64,000 bases of DNA from Icerya purchasi (taxonomy: Eukaryota; Arthropoda; Insecta; Hemiptera; Monophlebidae), in NCBI GenBank assembly GCA_039619475.1, contig CM077115.1:419190557-419254556 (forward strand). Reading direction: 5' to 3'. Position 1 is the first letter of the stretch; every line of letters begins with the position of its first letter. A model generated the notes under the pieces. The model was not told the origin of the DNA, ran no database searches, and saw only the letters and a program-made list of their open reading frames with translations. Below are positions 23,720 to 35,225 of this stretch, one piece after another. The position numbers and the translations under genes were made by a program.

Positions 23720-25592
23720 ATATGTATATGAAAATATTACACACAACAGAAGTATACATGTTGGACGGAATAAAAAATATTGTTTGACATATTTTTGTTA
23801 TGTGCAATATTTTCATTTACGAGTATGTAACAAGTACAGAAGTGGGTGACATCAATAATTTTTCTTCAGTTATCTACTGATCAAAGTGTGTTGGTTTTTC
23901 ATCGAATGCAGCTATTCTATTTTTCCATATGCGCATGTTTAATGATGATTTACAAATTCTAAAGCGCACGACTTCATTCAGGAATGCGCCAGAAATATTT
24001 GCCGAATGTAAACTTTTTTGAATGCCCTTCAAGAAAAAAATAAAAAGGCTTCTAACCTTTATTACACTGAGCAAATTAATAATTTATAAAAAACAAAAAT
24101 TACGTCTCTTATTTGTGAAAACCCCGAATTCCTAACTTTCTGACAGCCGCTAGTTTTTTTTTATATTCCAAAAAAAAAAAGCAAAAGAAAAAAGTAATTA
24201 AACTTTACGTAGCTTTACGTAAAATTTTACTGGGGTGTGATTTTTTTATAGCAAAGTCGTAATCTTCACCGGTTTTAAATTGATAGTATAACTCGATGTC
24301 TTTGAAAACGGTCTTTCCCCAACTTCAATTAGTCACAATTGTTAAATTAATTCTCAATTCTACTGACAATAAACTGAAAGAACACAGAGATCATTAAAAA
24401 AGTGTACAATATATATTCAAGCAGTGAAATCGCGTTCGATTTAAAATGGATTAAAGTATTTTTTAATTCCGAGCGGTTTACACATTGGAATCATCGAATA
24501 AGAGTAAATGCTGTTTAAAAATTCAAAAACATCGATACGTCTTTTGATTAACAATTTTTTAACAATTAATTGATTCGATATCGATTATAATTACAATAAG
24601 GAAAATCTCGACATCAGCAGATTTTTGGAAATTTTTGATATCTTATCATATTTACGATTAAATTGTCGCTTTAGCTGATATCTGGAATAGTATAGGTGTA
24701 TTTATATCGTATTATAAATATTATATTAATAATTTTAGATCTTTTGTCGCCGCCGTCCAAGTTATAGCTCTCAATAATTACTTGGTTGGGTGAAAATCCT
24801 TAATTTCATTATCACGCGCTTTTTTTTTTAATTGAACAGTACCCAGAGAACATGTGTCGTTTCCTTCAATTAGTGATTCGGTAATAGTATCTTAAATTTA
24901 AAATTTACACTCGAAAATATAGCAAAAAAACTAACCTAAATTCTTACGAGTGGTTATCACGCTATTATTATACTCTTTTTTTTTTTTATCCTAATCGCTA
25001 CAAAAATAAGTTAAATTTGAGCAATTTGAACAAAATGGGTCGTATAGGTCTGTTCTCTGGTACGAAATGTGCGATATTATGTCGAAAGTTCCTTTGCTAA
25101 AAAACTCTTTATACATAATTATATTTTAACACTTCTAAGAGAGTTCTTTATACGAGATGAAGCGCCATCTGTAGAAAATTTCGCGCAATGTTAATACAAA
25201 ATTATCATTTCAAAAGCACAAAATTTACATATCAGAACTTACGTAAAATGAAGTCGATGTGCTGATGAAATAGAGATTAAAACGGTGATTACATAACAAG
25301 GAGGGGGTGGGGGATTTAATTTCTTTACCGAAACGAACCATTTAAATGTCGAATGAACCTTTTTTTTGTTTTTTGTTTTGTTTTTAGTAAAATTACGATA
25401 ATATAACGAGAAATTATAATTTTAAAAGTTACAGAGTGATAAAATTTCATTTTCGTCGTTGTATTAGTTATTTTCGATTATGTTGAATTGCCGAACAATT
25501 AATAAGCAGCACTCTAGTTGGAATGATGCAGAGATAGTTTTGAACTAAATACCGATGATAAGGCTCCGACGCATGTTAGCTCAAAAAGGGAT
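22659..25592. other. AT-rich spacer
   Basis: I see no supported gene. It holds the (TA)n tract at 23660-23730. Confidence 0.45.
23660..23730. repeat. (TA)n/(TG)n microsatellite
   Basis: About 50 bp of TA dinucleotide, then TGTGTGTG and TATG units. Confidence 0.95.
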
Positions 25593-25593
25593 G

Positions 25594-26270
25594 TTTTTTG
25601 TTTTTTTTGTGTACGCTAACGAAGAACAACAGCCTAACCAACTAAGGAATCTAAGTAGTACCTCAAAAGGAGCATAACATATTAGATTTTAATCTGGTGC
25701 GAGATTGAATGAATGAAAGAAGCTAGAATGGGAAGAACTGACAAGGAAAGAAATGAGAGAATGAGTCATGGAATAAGAAGACCAAGATCCAAAAGCTGAG
25801 AATAGAAAAGAAAACGTACTGAAGAAAGTGAGGAACATTCGAAGAAGACATGATTGACATCAGACAGAAAAAAGGAATCTTCTCTTGGTGAAGAGGACAC
25901 CGCGAAGAGGAAGTGAGGGAAAAACGAAAAAGTGACGAAGGGAAAAAGGTATGACCGAAACGAAGACGACATATGGCAATGATCAGGGGACGACAAAGAA
26001 GAGAAGGAAACTTGTCAAAACATCTGGTCAGAGAAGGTAAAGGCTGGACAGAGAAATAAAAAGGAAATTCGAATTGGAGTAACGGGAAAAATAAATATCC
26101 TTCCATAAGGTAATATGGAATTGTCTGGATATATGATTAATATTGTGAGCAGGAAATTTATGAAGAGGATATCCATTGGAATAAGCGAGCCTAGGAATCA
26201 GCCACTTCATTACACCCAATTCCAGCATGGCTAGAAATCCACAATAAATCAATTTGGGTCGAACGGGGAT
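25594..26270 (-). mobile_element. LINE 3' end, young copy A (RNase H end, Cys/His region, 3' UTR, tail)
   Basis: On the minus strand it carries IDLLWISSHAGIGCNEVADS (plus 26192-26250), the closing RNase H motif with its His and Asp. RLRFGHTFFPSS, CPLHQE and DVNHVFFECSSL follow, then a 3' UTR ending TTCGTTAGCGTAC and an A-rich tail (T-rich at 25593-25609 on plus). A stop follows the RNase H motif, and shifts occur between blocks. From 25611 to 26152 it aligns without gaps to copy B at 37852-38393, with about 17 mismatches counted by eye, roughly 97% identity. The family therefore moved relatively recently. The left end of the element is uncertain; similarity may extend to about 26350. Confidence 0.82.
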
Positions 26271-26350
26271 GGTATTTATAAGAAGACAGAAAACGAAGGA
26301 AATAGTATGATCACCGAAAATGTAAATAAAATTTAAATAGAACGCCAAAT

Positions 26351-27498
26351 TACAAAAACAAAAGTTAAAAGATAATGCGGAACGCTTATTGAGGTACTTT
26401 CCGTGAATCTAATTATTGTATTATCTAATCACAAAATAATACGAAAAATACAAAAAAAAAAAAAAAAGAAGATATTTAATCGGTTTTTCCGCGCTTAAGT
26501 TTAGGTCATTCGCGCGAGAAATACACGTGTATACCCTTGAAAATGTTTTGAAAAATAGTAAACAAGTCATTCCTTCAAGATTTCTTATATAAGTTTATTT
26601 ATTATATAAGTTTATCAACGTGTTTTGTTTCATTTTATAAGTGAGAGAAGTTTTGTTTCCTGTGACTCCCTAGTTGATATGAGCGGAAATACTGATGTTG
26701 CAAGTTAACATCGTTAAATTAGTACGTAAATTATCTCTTGGGTAAAAAACAACGAAAACAGTTATCGTATAATGCACTAAAATTATAGCGAGCCATGAAA
26801 AAAGAAAAAAAAAAATTAAAACGAGCCATGAATTCCAATATATTAGCGGTCTAAAAAAAAATAGCTTTATTTTTCTTTTTTCTCTAGTTAGCTTTTACTG
26901 CAATTTTTCGGAGCCACATTATAAGAAAGCTGATTTTTTATTTTCATCCTTTCAGAATGCGCTGCCCAATAATTCAATGTTACAAACAGTGGATTATTTA
27001 AAATTTTAAAACTGTACGTAATTTTACCAAATCACTATTCACTGTATGATTTGTATTGTATAAAATGCAACTCGTCGAACACTTTCTTCGCAGTGGTTGC
27101 AGTCTTGCTTTTTCTCAGGAGATGTCCCTGTAATCTAAACGCAATTTTTTTGTAATTGAATCCTTCCGTATATGGCGAATAGGCTATTGAAATTTAACTT
27201 ATAGAAATTTTAAAGAAATTCTATAAAGAAACATTTTTTTTCAAACCAAATACTTATTTTTGAGCAGATCGTATTGTTTCGCAGGTGAAATTTTACAATG
27301 GTTGTTCTAGTTCCCGCACTGAAATGATCGGTTCGCATTCTGTTGATGTGTCATATCTGGTTTTACACCTTTTCTTAACCTCCGTTAAAACTGACAAAAA
27401 CTTTTATAGTCGTTGCTGTTATTGTTGGCCATTCCAAATAAAATTCATCGGATCTGTTGCCAAATTTTGACGTTAATTTAATTTAGTGTAATTTTTTT
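26351..27498. other. AT-rich spacer
   Basis: I see no supported gene. A good acceptor-like TTGTTTCGCAG ends at 27284 before an open frame, but no donor follows. A direct duplication of TATATAAGTTTAT is at about 26586-26618. Confidence 0.4.
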
Positions 27499-27876
27499 GT
27501 CCTCGCGATAGCCTAGTTTGCTAGAGCGCTTGACTTCCGTTACAGAGGTCATGGGTTCGATCCCGAGCGACGACAGAACTTATTACAAGAATTAAATTAA
27601 ATACTCGCTAATAATCACGTGGGGAAGGCAATGGCAAACCACCACGTACAACATCATATGCGCGCTAGATCAGTACACAGCAGACCCACAAGGGACTGCA
27701 CTTGTATATGCCGATATAAATCAAACGATTACAATCAGTTTCGAATGTAGTGTTGCGCGTGTATACATTCGTACTGCATATAAACAATTGCCTATTGCAC
27801 TATGCCTATGTCTGTACAATTGAGATGTACGAATAGGTAGTCGCCGACGCTTAAAAGCTGAGTATGGCACACTATA
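27499..27876 (+). mobile_element. tRNA-derived SINE, copy 3 (diverged)
   Basis: Same family as the copies at 11.0 and 19.6 kb: GATAGCCTAGTTTGCTAGAG (A box with one inserted T), B box GGTTCGATCC (27554-27563), GGCAATGGCAAACCACCACG and GCGCGCTAGATCAGTACAC. The 3' third is more diverged than in the other two. The flanks AGTGTAATTTTTTT and AGTAATGTTTTT could be an imperfect target duplication. Confidence 0.88.
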
Positions 27877-28440
27877 AAGTAATGTTTTTAACCCTCTGCC
27901 ATATACAATTCTTTGCATTGGGTAAGTTCCACTGTTGACGTGTCCAAAAAAAAAAAAAAAAACAAAAAAAAAAACAACTATATACCGACGAATGTAAATG
28001 TCACAATGAATTTAAGACAGATATATCTGTCTGTTTTTCCTTTTTGTATTTCATTATCATTCAAAATTACTTTTTTTTTTAATTCACATTTTTTCCGATA
28101 TTCTGTGAAAAAAGTTTTAATCTAATTTTTTATTGTTTATAATCCTTTTATATCAAAATATACATGGTTTCTAATTTTATCGACCATCTCTACCTTCTGT
28201 GCTCATCTTGTAATGCCGTATGTCATAGTGATCCATTTTAACCTGTTCAAAATTTATTTCTTATTTCTTGATCAATCTGTTTCTCCTTTCACTTCAAAAG
28301 ATTCTTTCTGATATCCCCCTTCATGTGCTTCAAATATTTCAAACTTTCCGAAATGTATCAACTTACAGTATTTTCTCAAATTTAATCCTCGCTCTCACTC
28401 TTCTCCATCTCCAATCAAATCATATTATTTATTATTATTA
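27877..28440. other. AT-rich spacer
   Basis: Poly-A/T tracts and pyrimidine-rich sequence, with no supported gene. Confidence 0.45.
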
Positions 28441-28480
28441 CTAGATGTTTTGGTGCGCACTGTTGCGCGAGTTGTAGCCA
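28441..28480 (-). mobile_element. Probable Helitron 3' terminus
   Basis: Read on the minus strand, a 5-bp-stem hairpin GCGCA-ACAG-TGCGC (plus 28455-28468) is followed by about 10 nt and then CTAG, next to a T outside the element (plus 28440 is A). Hairpin, short spacer, CTRR and insertion before T is the Helitron 3' signature. The element would extend to the right on the plus strand. I could not find its 5' TC end, so the length and any coding capacity are unknown. Confidence 0.5.
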
Positions 28481-29989
28481 GTTTTTAACACAAATTTACA
28501 AAAAAAAACCATAATTATTAAATACACAAAACTAAAATCAAGCTGCGAAGACGCACGAAACGATAATTAAGATAAATAAAAATCACACTTATGTACAAAC
28601 AAATTGACCCTTCTACCTGTAGGTACCGCAAAAAAAGTAATATAAAACTCATACCCATTTAATCGCATTTATGACTAATAGACACACATAATTAGAATGC
28701 GCATGGATACGCGAGATGCAGTCCATGGTACAGAACGGAAATTTTAAAAGATTTTACTTAATACGATGATATAGAATCATAAAAACAATGTTTGCCTACA
28801 ATGCACATGGTACGGGTATAATAGTTAATTAACAGGCAGAAATTTATAAAATGAAACAAAAGAGCCAATTTTCATAAATTAGTATATGCAGATCAAAAAT
28901 TGCCATGATGCATACTCGGTTGTACGTGCGGTCCGTCGTTCGGAGAAAGTTTCTTGTCGGACGCAGTTTTTGAAATATCGAATCGCTATTGGTTTTTTTA
29001 AACTACATTTCTCCGAGAGGTAAAGCCTGTAAACAGAACCGTGGTGGCCACGACTAGGTAGAACAGAGAACTTAGGATGTTCTCAGCAGTTCCGCGTTTG
29101 AGGAGAGGGCATACGTCTGTTTCCCATGGTTTTCTCTTTAGGTAAACTCCCCCCAGCTAGCTACTTGAACTCGTGTTGGCCGATGAATAACCCCATTAGT
29201 TTTGCATATCTCGATGGGGTGCATCGCAGGCACATTACGTCACTGACCGACATCCACTCAAGCACTCCGTCTGCTACGACTAGACTTCTGGTTTCCATTC
29301 AGTTTATCGGGCTGTAGGGTCCTAATACAAAGAACTGTAGGCCTATGTATCGCGATAGTCTCCTGGGTAGTTACAGGGACCGTACATTCCCTTAATAAAA
29401 TAAAAAATACCTACATACGCATTTTAAAAGTTCAATTATTTTTGAAAAACAAATCGAGCTAGAAATTCGGAGCAGTAAGAAAAGTGCGAAATTTCCATGG
29501 ATAAGACATGAAAATTTTGCGAAATAATTTTATTCTTCGTTTGCAAGACGTTGCGCAATCATAGCTTATATTTCCGGTTAAATATGTGTGAACATTCGAA
29601 TTTGTTTTTTTTCCAAACAGCTTTACCTGATATCTTTTTTTTCAGTTTAAAATAGTGTTCCGTATTTATCATTGACGTAAGAACTCAGATGACATATCGT
29701 ACATCACTATTCGCTAATAATAATTTCTTTATTAAGCTAACAATTTCGAATTCGATGTCTGCGTAATAATCATTTTTGTTTTGTAGGCCGAAAAGAGACT
29801 CTTTTTATTGTGCGCCGGGGGGGGGGGTAAGATGAATAGTCGATTTTTGAACAAAAAACCCATAAAAAGCTCTTTCATTCAAAAATGTAGAACCACCACT
29901 TCCAGTTTAACGAAACTGTTTTAAGAAGCGTATGTAATTGGTTAGAGGAATACTTTTATTTCCCTTATATTATTTTATCTTAATCTAAA
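28481..29989. other. Spacer, possibly Helitron body, with a GC-richer segment
   Basis: 28900-29390 has higher GC and ends in a short A-rich CCCTTAATAAAATAAAA, which looks like a retroposon tail, but I recognise no coding motif. A G11 run is at 29817-29827. Confidence 0.35.
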
Positions 29990-31015
29990 AAGACTGAAAC
30001 AGAGCCACCTCAAACCGCTCAACAAGAGTAATGAGAAGTGGGCGCATTGCAACAAAGAAAAAGCTGATGAATTTAGTAAATATCATGCTGATGTATTTAT
30101 TCCGCATGTGGGAAATGACTGTTTACCAGATCCTATCCGTAATATGAATGTACATTTTACCAATTAAGCCGACTTCCCCTAGGGAAATTAAATCAGTTGT
30201 CAAAAATGTGAATCCGGAAAAAGCTCTATGATCTCATAACGAATAAAGCTGTAAAAGTATTACCGCGAAAGGGACTATTATTTACTTAATGAAACAATTA
30301 GAACTTCCGACTATCCGATTCAGTTGAGATTTTCGCAAATTATATGAATTCTAAAGCCTGCTAAGCCCCAGTATAGTTAACACTTCCGGTTATGTCGAAA
30401 CTGTTTGAGACGTTGTCATTAATATGATTTCCCGTGATAGTGGAACATCAGCAACAAATTCCAGCTGATCAGTTTGTGTTTAGAGAGCGACACTCGGGAC
30501 TATTCACTAAGCGTATAGAGTTGTTCAAAAAAGTAGAGAGTGATCTGGAGGAAAAGGGGATTTGTGACTCGGTGTTCCTGGACGTGGATGTCTGCGGCTT
30601 TTGATAAAGTTCGCATATCGGATTGTTATATAAACTTAGAACGCACTTATTATATTTAGATGAAAGATACTTTGAGGGCAAGCAAGAGGAGGAATCATCT
30701 GACATATATATATCCGGTAAGTGCTAGGGTACCGCGGGGAAGTGTGCTGGCCTCTCTTCTATACGTCATCTATACGGCATATCTTCCCGCATCTAATGAT
30801 TTACTTATTTTCTCTAGTGAATGCCCACATATAGCTAATACCACGTTACAAGCTTCAACTGATAATATCTCAGAGTGCAAGCTGCGGAGAGTTAAAATCA
30901 ACGAAGATAAGTCGATCCATATAATAATATTCGGTAACAGCAGGCATGCGGATCCTCACCCTTTTCAAAATTTTATCGAAAATTCACAAGTGGCGATGAA
31001 TTTTTTACGTTATTA
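29990..31015 (+). pseudogene. Jockey-type LINE reverse transcriptase pseudogene
   Basis: A decayed RT on the plus strand in shifting frames. In order it shows a pre-RT segment KWAHCNKEKADEFSKYHADVF (about 30036-30100), EIKSVVKNVNPEKA (about 30180-30225), KAVKVLPRKGTI, a SKLFET-like block (about 30390-30410), FLDVDV then AFDKVRI for motif A (about 30575-30615), VPRGSVLASLLYVIYTAYLP for motif B (about 30730-30790), and NISECKLRRVKINEDKS (about 30860-30915). The last block is the HLN.I..W..RIKINE.KS region of Jockey elements. The motif C FADD has been lost. The last open segment (30660-31016) is the longest intact piece. It is non-functional. Confidence 0.78.
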
Positions 31016-31259
31016 AAATGAAAAGTAAAATATTCGCTTATTTTTTTTTGGATTCGGAGGATATCCTAACAAAAATGGGGCGTTTATTTTCGGGAGAAAA
31101 AAAAAATCGATACATATTAATGTGGGAATTACGTAATTATGTCGGTTAGAGTCAATCAAAAGTGCAGAAATTAACTAGACAGTGGTAAGCGATTTTTTAA
31201 AGTTTTGGATAATCTTTAACGGAGATTCGTCGTAGCATTCGATGAAAAACGAATAAAAT

Positions 31260-31870
31260 AAAGTCGCTATAAATGGTAGATCGGAAGAGAACAGGCCGCC
31301 GTACGGCCATGTTACGCTCTAAATACTTTGCACGCACATAGGTCAGAAGATAATTGTTTCAGCTCTTGGTTCTGCATTTTGGTCCTCCGGATGTTCGGCT
31401 ATTTCGGTAGACTCTCCGAAGATGCAATTAAGCCATTCGCCGGATCGCTTACATGTAATTCAAAATGCTCGCGTTCTGCGTTTTCCATCGGAAAAGCATG
31501 ACACGGAGTCTCATCATCGGTTGGATCGACGGTCGCAGCGCAGCGCGACGAACAGATCAGGTACCGTTGTGTGCGTGGTCGCGGCATTCTGACTTGATGA
31601 GTCAGCGATTTTCTTTTTTCTGACTTCAGTTCCGACAGGGTAACAGTCGCTACGTGCGACCATATCACCGTGTCCAGGTAATGAGAAAAGTAAATGAGAG
31701 CGGTCGCGAGAAAACAAAGCAACTGCGAAAATCTGTCCCTCCCTGTTCAGGTACTTCGCTAATTGAGTGTGCGTCTTCTGCGCGCCTACACCAGATTCAC
31801 GGCAACCGCTTGCCGCTTTCCCGTGTTCGTTGGAATGCCGGCAGAATTTCAGATTGGTAGCGGCGAAATA
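31260..31870. other. CpG-rich block, possible promoter or exon-bearing region
   Basis: G+C and CpG are clearly above the flanks. It includes an AP-1-like TGAGTCA at about 31598 and the exon-like segment 31630-31677. Overlapping open frames on both strands are what CpG-rich DNA gives by chance. Confidence 0.3.
31630..31677 (+). CDS. Candidate micro-exon (48 nt)
   Basis: Strong acceptor (CTTTTTTCTGACTTCAG, ending 31629) and consensus donor (TCCAG|GTAATG) enclose 48 nt. The phase-0 frame reads FRQGNSRYVRPYHRVQ; a second frame is also open; the phase-1 frame has TAA after four codons. It therefore does not extend the phase-1 exon chain unless used as a poison exon. It could also be a non-coding exon or chance. 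Confidence 0.3.
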
Positions 31871-32322
31871 GAGCTGAATTTAGCCTAAATCTGACTTTTT
31901 TCATTAATTCTGTTTAAGCTTGTGATATTAATGAAAAGCGCAAACTCCTATAGGTGCCTCAATTAACGAGTTTTCGCGAGTACCGTGTGTTAATTTTTAC
32001 ACCTCCAATCTCGGAAAAGTTTATCATCGAGTTGCTCTGTTTGAACCCTTTTCTTTTGGCGAAAAGTATTTTGTCGATTCGAACATTTTCAAAATAGCGC
32101 CTTACAACAGGTCGTATCAAATGTGAAAATCAAGGATTTCTCAGAAACTGATTGAACAAAAAAAAAACAAACAATTAAATCTTCTTTTTTTAATTTTTTT
32201 TTATTTTCTTAATTTATTTAAGGTCAGCAGCCCAGCCCAGTGGTAAGAAATAAAAAACTCTTATTAAGCATAATAACTGGGTTGAAATATGAATGGTAAT
32301 TTTTCAAGTTTATTTGTTTCAG

Positions 32323-32363
32323 ACGAAGAAATAAACGTAGAAAGAAGGAAAAGAAAAGACTAA
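32323..32363 (+). CDS. Candidate alternative last exon (short, phase 1)
   Basis: After a good acceptor (TTTATTTGTTTCAG, ending 32322), a phase-1 frame reads EEINVERRKRKD and stops at TAA (32361-32363). Joined to the donor at 16316 the junction codon is G|AC (Asp), so the acidic exon would end in a short Lys/Arg cluster. AATAAA follows at 32521. The peptide is short and purine-rich, so chance is a serious alternative. Confidence 0.22.
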
Positions 32364-32487
32364 CAAATTCATGAATATTCTGTGACACTTTAAGACCCAT
32401 GTATATATGAAGGAGACATGGGGCTTAAAGTGGTAATAGACATAAATTACGCGAATTTGTTTAATTATTACAGAATTTTACTATAAA

Positions 32488-32830
32488 AAAAGACGCTCTT
32501 TAGGCACAACAGCATAGCAAAATAAATTACAAAACGAAATAGATAGACGGTAATGGAAGACATAAAGGTGTGCAAGGGAACAACAAAAGATAATATTGGA
32601 AGTGACATATTTGCCTTATAGGAAGTAGGAAAACCTGGAGCCAATAATAAGAGGTATTATAAAAGGGAGCGTTGAACATTCAAAAAAGATGTGATTAGAA
32701 TCACACATACAAGGAGAAGATCAGTATCGTGAATAATGATTATAATCCTATGAGTCTAATTAGGGAAACAAACAAACAAACAACAGTAGAACGACGACAG
32801 AAAGGAATAAAATGGAACTAAGTCAGGGAA
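32488..32830 (-). mobile_element. Degenerate LINE 3' fragment
   Basis: On the minus strand DSNHIFFECSTLP (plus about 32666-32704) matches the Cys/His region of the copies at 25.8 and 38.1 kb. The 3' UTR end near 32485-32510 (GCTGTTGTGCCTAAAGAGCG, then T/A-rich) resembles their GCTGTTGCTCTTCGTTAGCG. There is no intact frame. Confidence 0.6.
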
Positions 32831-34229
32831 AGAAGTTCTTATCGTGTACTTTTTTCTGTTTTAAGTATTTGGACCGGTTTTAATGATGTTCATTCGTAAA
32901 TTTACCGAGACCAGTACTGCATAAGCAGTTGAAAATCAGCATTAAAATAAACGCTATAAAAAAAAAATCGATCGCTTTAGAGAAGTTTTTTTTTTTTTTT
33001 TTTGTAGTATAACAAACTTGACAAACTTTAAAATAATTATCGATTTACCAGCAGAAACGTAGATTGGAAATAAAGTAATTTTTAATAGAGCCAGGAGAAG
33101 AAATTTGAAATATTATTGACGCTAATTTTATCACGGATAGATTTGAATGAAATCCCACAGAAATACTTAACAAGTCTTATACTGCGTATGTAATTCAAAT
33201 GATTTTTCGTTTATTGGAAAACCGATCTCCACACGAGTACATCTTTACCGCGTACGACCATGCGACTCGAATAATGTTGTTACTCTTTGTTTGAACTATA
33301 TCGGTCAGTGCTAGTATCAGTGAGTTGTTGTATACTTTCTTCGCCTAATATAACTGTACAAAAATTAGCCAAAAAGTTTCCATCAGAAGATACGGCAAAT
33401 TCCAAAATACCGGAAAACTTTTAAAATTACATATTAATGCCATTATTTAGGAACATTCGTAATTTAAAATCTCCAAAGTGCGATTTACAAGCTCTTCACT
33501 GACGAAATTTTGAGCACTATTAACCCATACCCAGAGCTCTCTTTATAAAAATAAAGGAGTAGCGGCATTTTTTGGTCTAACCGTATATTATCGCTCGAAA
33601 TAAAAATTATGAAAACAATTAAAAACAGGAAAAAAAAAAAAGAGACACCGATACTTGAAGATTTATTCTAAAGATTTAATAAAAATGCGCTAAAAAGTAA
33701 AAAATTCGATAAGAAAGTTAAAATATACCACCTTAAAAGAGAGATATTATGATTATTTTAATTTTTTTTTTTTTTTTTATACCACACCGGTCAAAAGTGA
33801 CCACCATTTTGCCCACCCTGACTCAAATCAAGAGTGATAATGAAAACAAAATGAAATATTAAATATTGCCTCTTCTCCCAGTGGATCGGAGACAACAACT
33901 AACAAAACACACTTTGTTTATATCTTGGTCCGAAGAAAAACAATATATGCGAATAATAAGAGAAAGGGTTAAAAACAACTACACAGCTTCCTTTTCAAAA
34001 GTAACATTTAATCTGTGAGTTACAAATGATAACATAATGAGAGTTAAAAATTCAACACGAAAAAAAAAAAAAAAAAAATCAGAATAAAGTTGCTTAAATC
34101 ATAACGACTGAATAAAATGTCGGAACATCATTCGCTCGCTGGCTAAAGAACTCGATAAAGTTACATGTTACCACTACAGTCTAGTATGACACGGCATATA
34201 TGCTGTTGTATAATTTCTCTTTAGTCATT
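32831..34229. other. AT-rich spacer with one arm-like repeat
   Basis: It contains the diverged repeat at 33647-33757 and several long A/T homopolymers. No gene is seen. Confidence 0.45.
33647..33757. repeat. Diverged single copy of the 60-kb inverted-repeat arm
   Basis: It follows the left arm at 60271-60390 in order: ACCGATACTTGAAG (there ACCGACTTCAAGG), AAAAATGCGCTAAAAAGTAAAAAA, then CACCTTAAAAG...GATATTATGATT. Only one orientation is present here. Confidence 0.55.
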
Positions 34230-35225
34230 CGTTGTACAAAGCACCTATACAGAGCATCTTCATTTTAACCTTCAATGTGAACATCCCGGAAGAAATATCT
34301 GACTCATACTGGTTACTTTACGGCTGTGAGCTAATTTCGGTTATAAAACTTGTTGGTGTATTGAATTTTGTGAACTTCAATAAGATACGGAATGTTTTAA
34401 ATCGACATGAAGGATTCTCTATTTGGCACATAAAATCGTTAACCATTTGCCTTAATATTCTTGACTGTAGTTGTAAACGTTTGATATTGCTCGGTGCAGA
34501 TAAATTTCGAGTCTGTATCTCCAAATTGAGATCATGATGTCGTCATGTAAATGAGCCTTCTGCAGTTTGATCCTAGATTTTCTATTTTAAAGATACACAG
34601 CTTAATGGTTTGGTTTTGGAAATCGCTTTTTGCCTACAATGAGCCACGTGTGGGCTCTCCAAGTACGACAAGCGAGGGCCATTCCTAAATACCTGATTGT
34701 GTTACATTTAACCGGCGTTTGTCTCCACTTGAATGCGGTGGAAAGCAAGTCTTACGATTCAACGCGAAGATAACAAGCTGCTGATTTTTTTTTGGCGATT
34801 TATTTTTATTTTCCATTTAATCGCCCAATCCTGAATTTTGTTCAGATGTTCTTGAACTAATACCGGTGTGCAAGACGGATCCTCATGTGTCCCCAGTATA
34901 CATGTGTCATTTTGCATATTACTGAGTTGTTGTTGAAGCAGGTATATCTGCTGTGTACATCGAGTACAGCAACCGTCTCAGTATACTGCTTTGCGGGGGG
35001 GACAAAAAAGACTGTAATAGCGAATTTGATGGATACACGGGGCTGAGCCTAACACACGAAGAAATCTGTCGGAAAAATATGCTGTAATTACCTGGAAGGT
35101 ATCATTTGGTATCATCCCTGGTTTAAACAAGTTGCCCTGGTGCTATACCCGATCGAAGACCTGCCTATACGGTTCACTAAAAGAGTTTTGCTCGGTTTCG
35201 GTATTAGAAGTACGATTGATTCTTT
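34230..35225 (-). pseudogene. Jockey-type LINE reverse transcriptase pseudogene, minus strand
   Basis: Read from high to low coordinates, it shows SIVLLIPKPSKTL (about 35215-35177), then directly QVFDRV (about 35148-35131), so the fingers/palm segment between them is deleted. AYFSDRFLRVLGSA follows, then a YTADIPAS motif after motif B (about 34950), VQEHLNKIQDWAIKWKIKIN (about 34850-34790), RYLGMAL and TWRAH (about 34690-34650), and SNIKRLQLQSRILRQMVN (about 34490-34440). All are in the Jockey order. Several frame changes make it dead. It is of the same broad clade as the plus-strand pseudogene at 30-31 kb but a separate insertion. Confidence 0.8.

Noticed and set aside
27285..27470. Open frame after a good acceptor TTGTTTCGCAG
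   Set aside because: No convincing donor follows and the translated sequence has no recognisable domain; phase 0 does not fit the chain.
31271..31284. AGATCGGAAGAG, identical to the start of a common sequencing adapter
   Set aside because: Only 12 bases match and the next bases (AACAGG) differ from known adapter continuations. It is inside continuous sequence, so chance is the simpler explanation.
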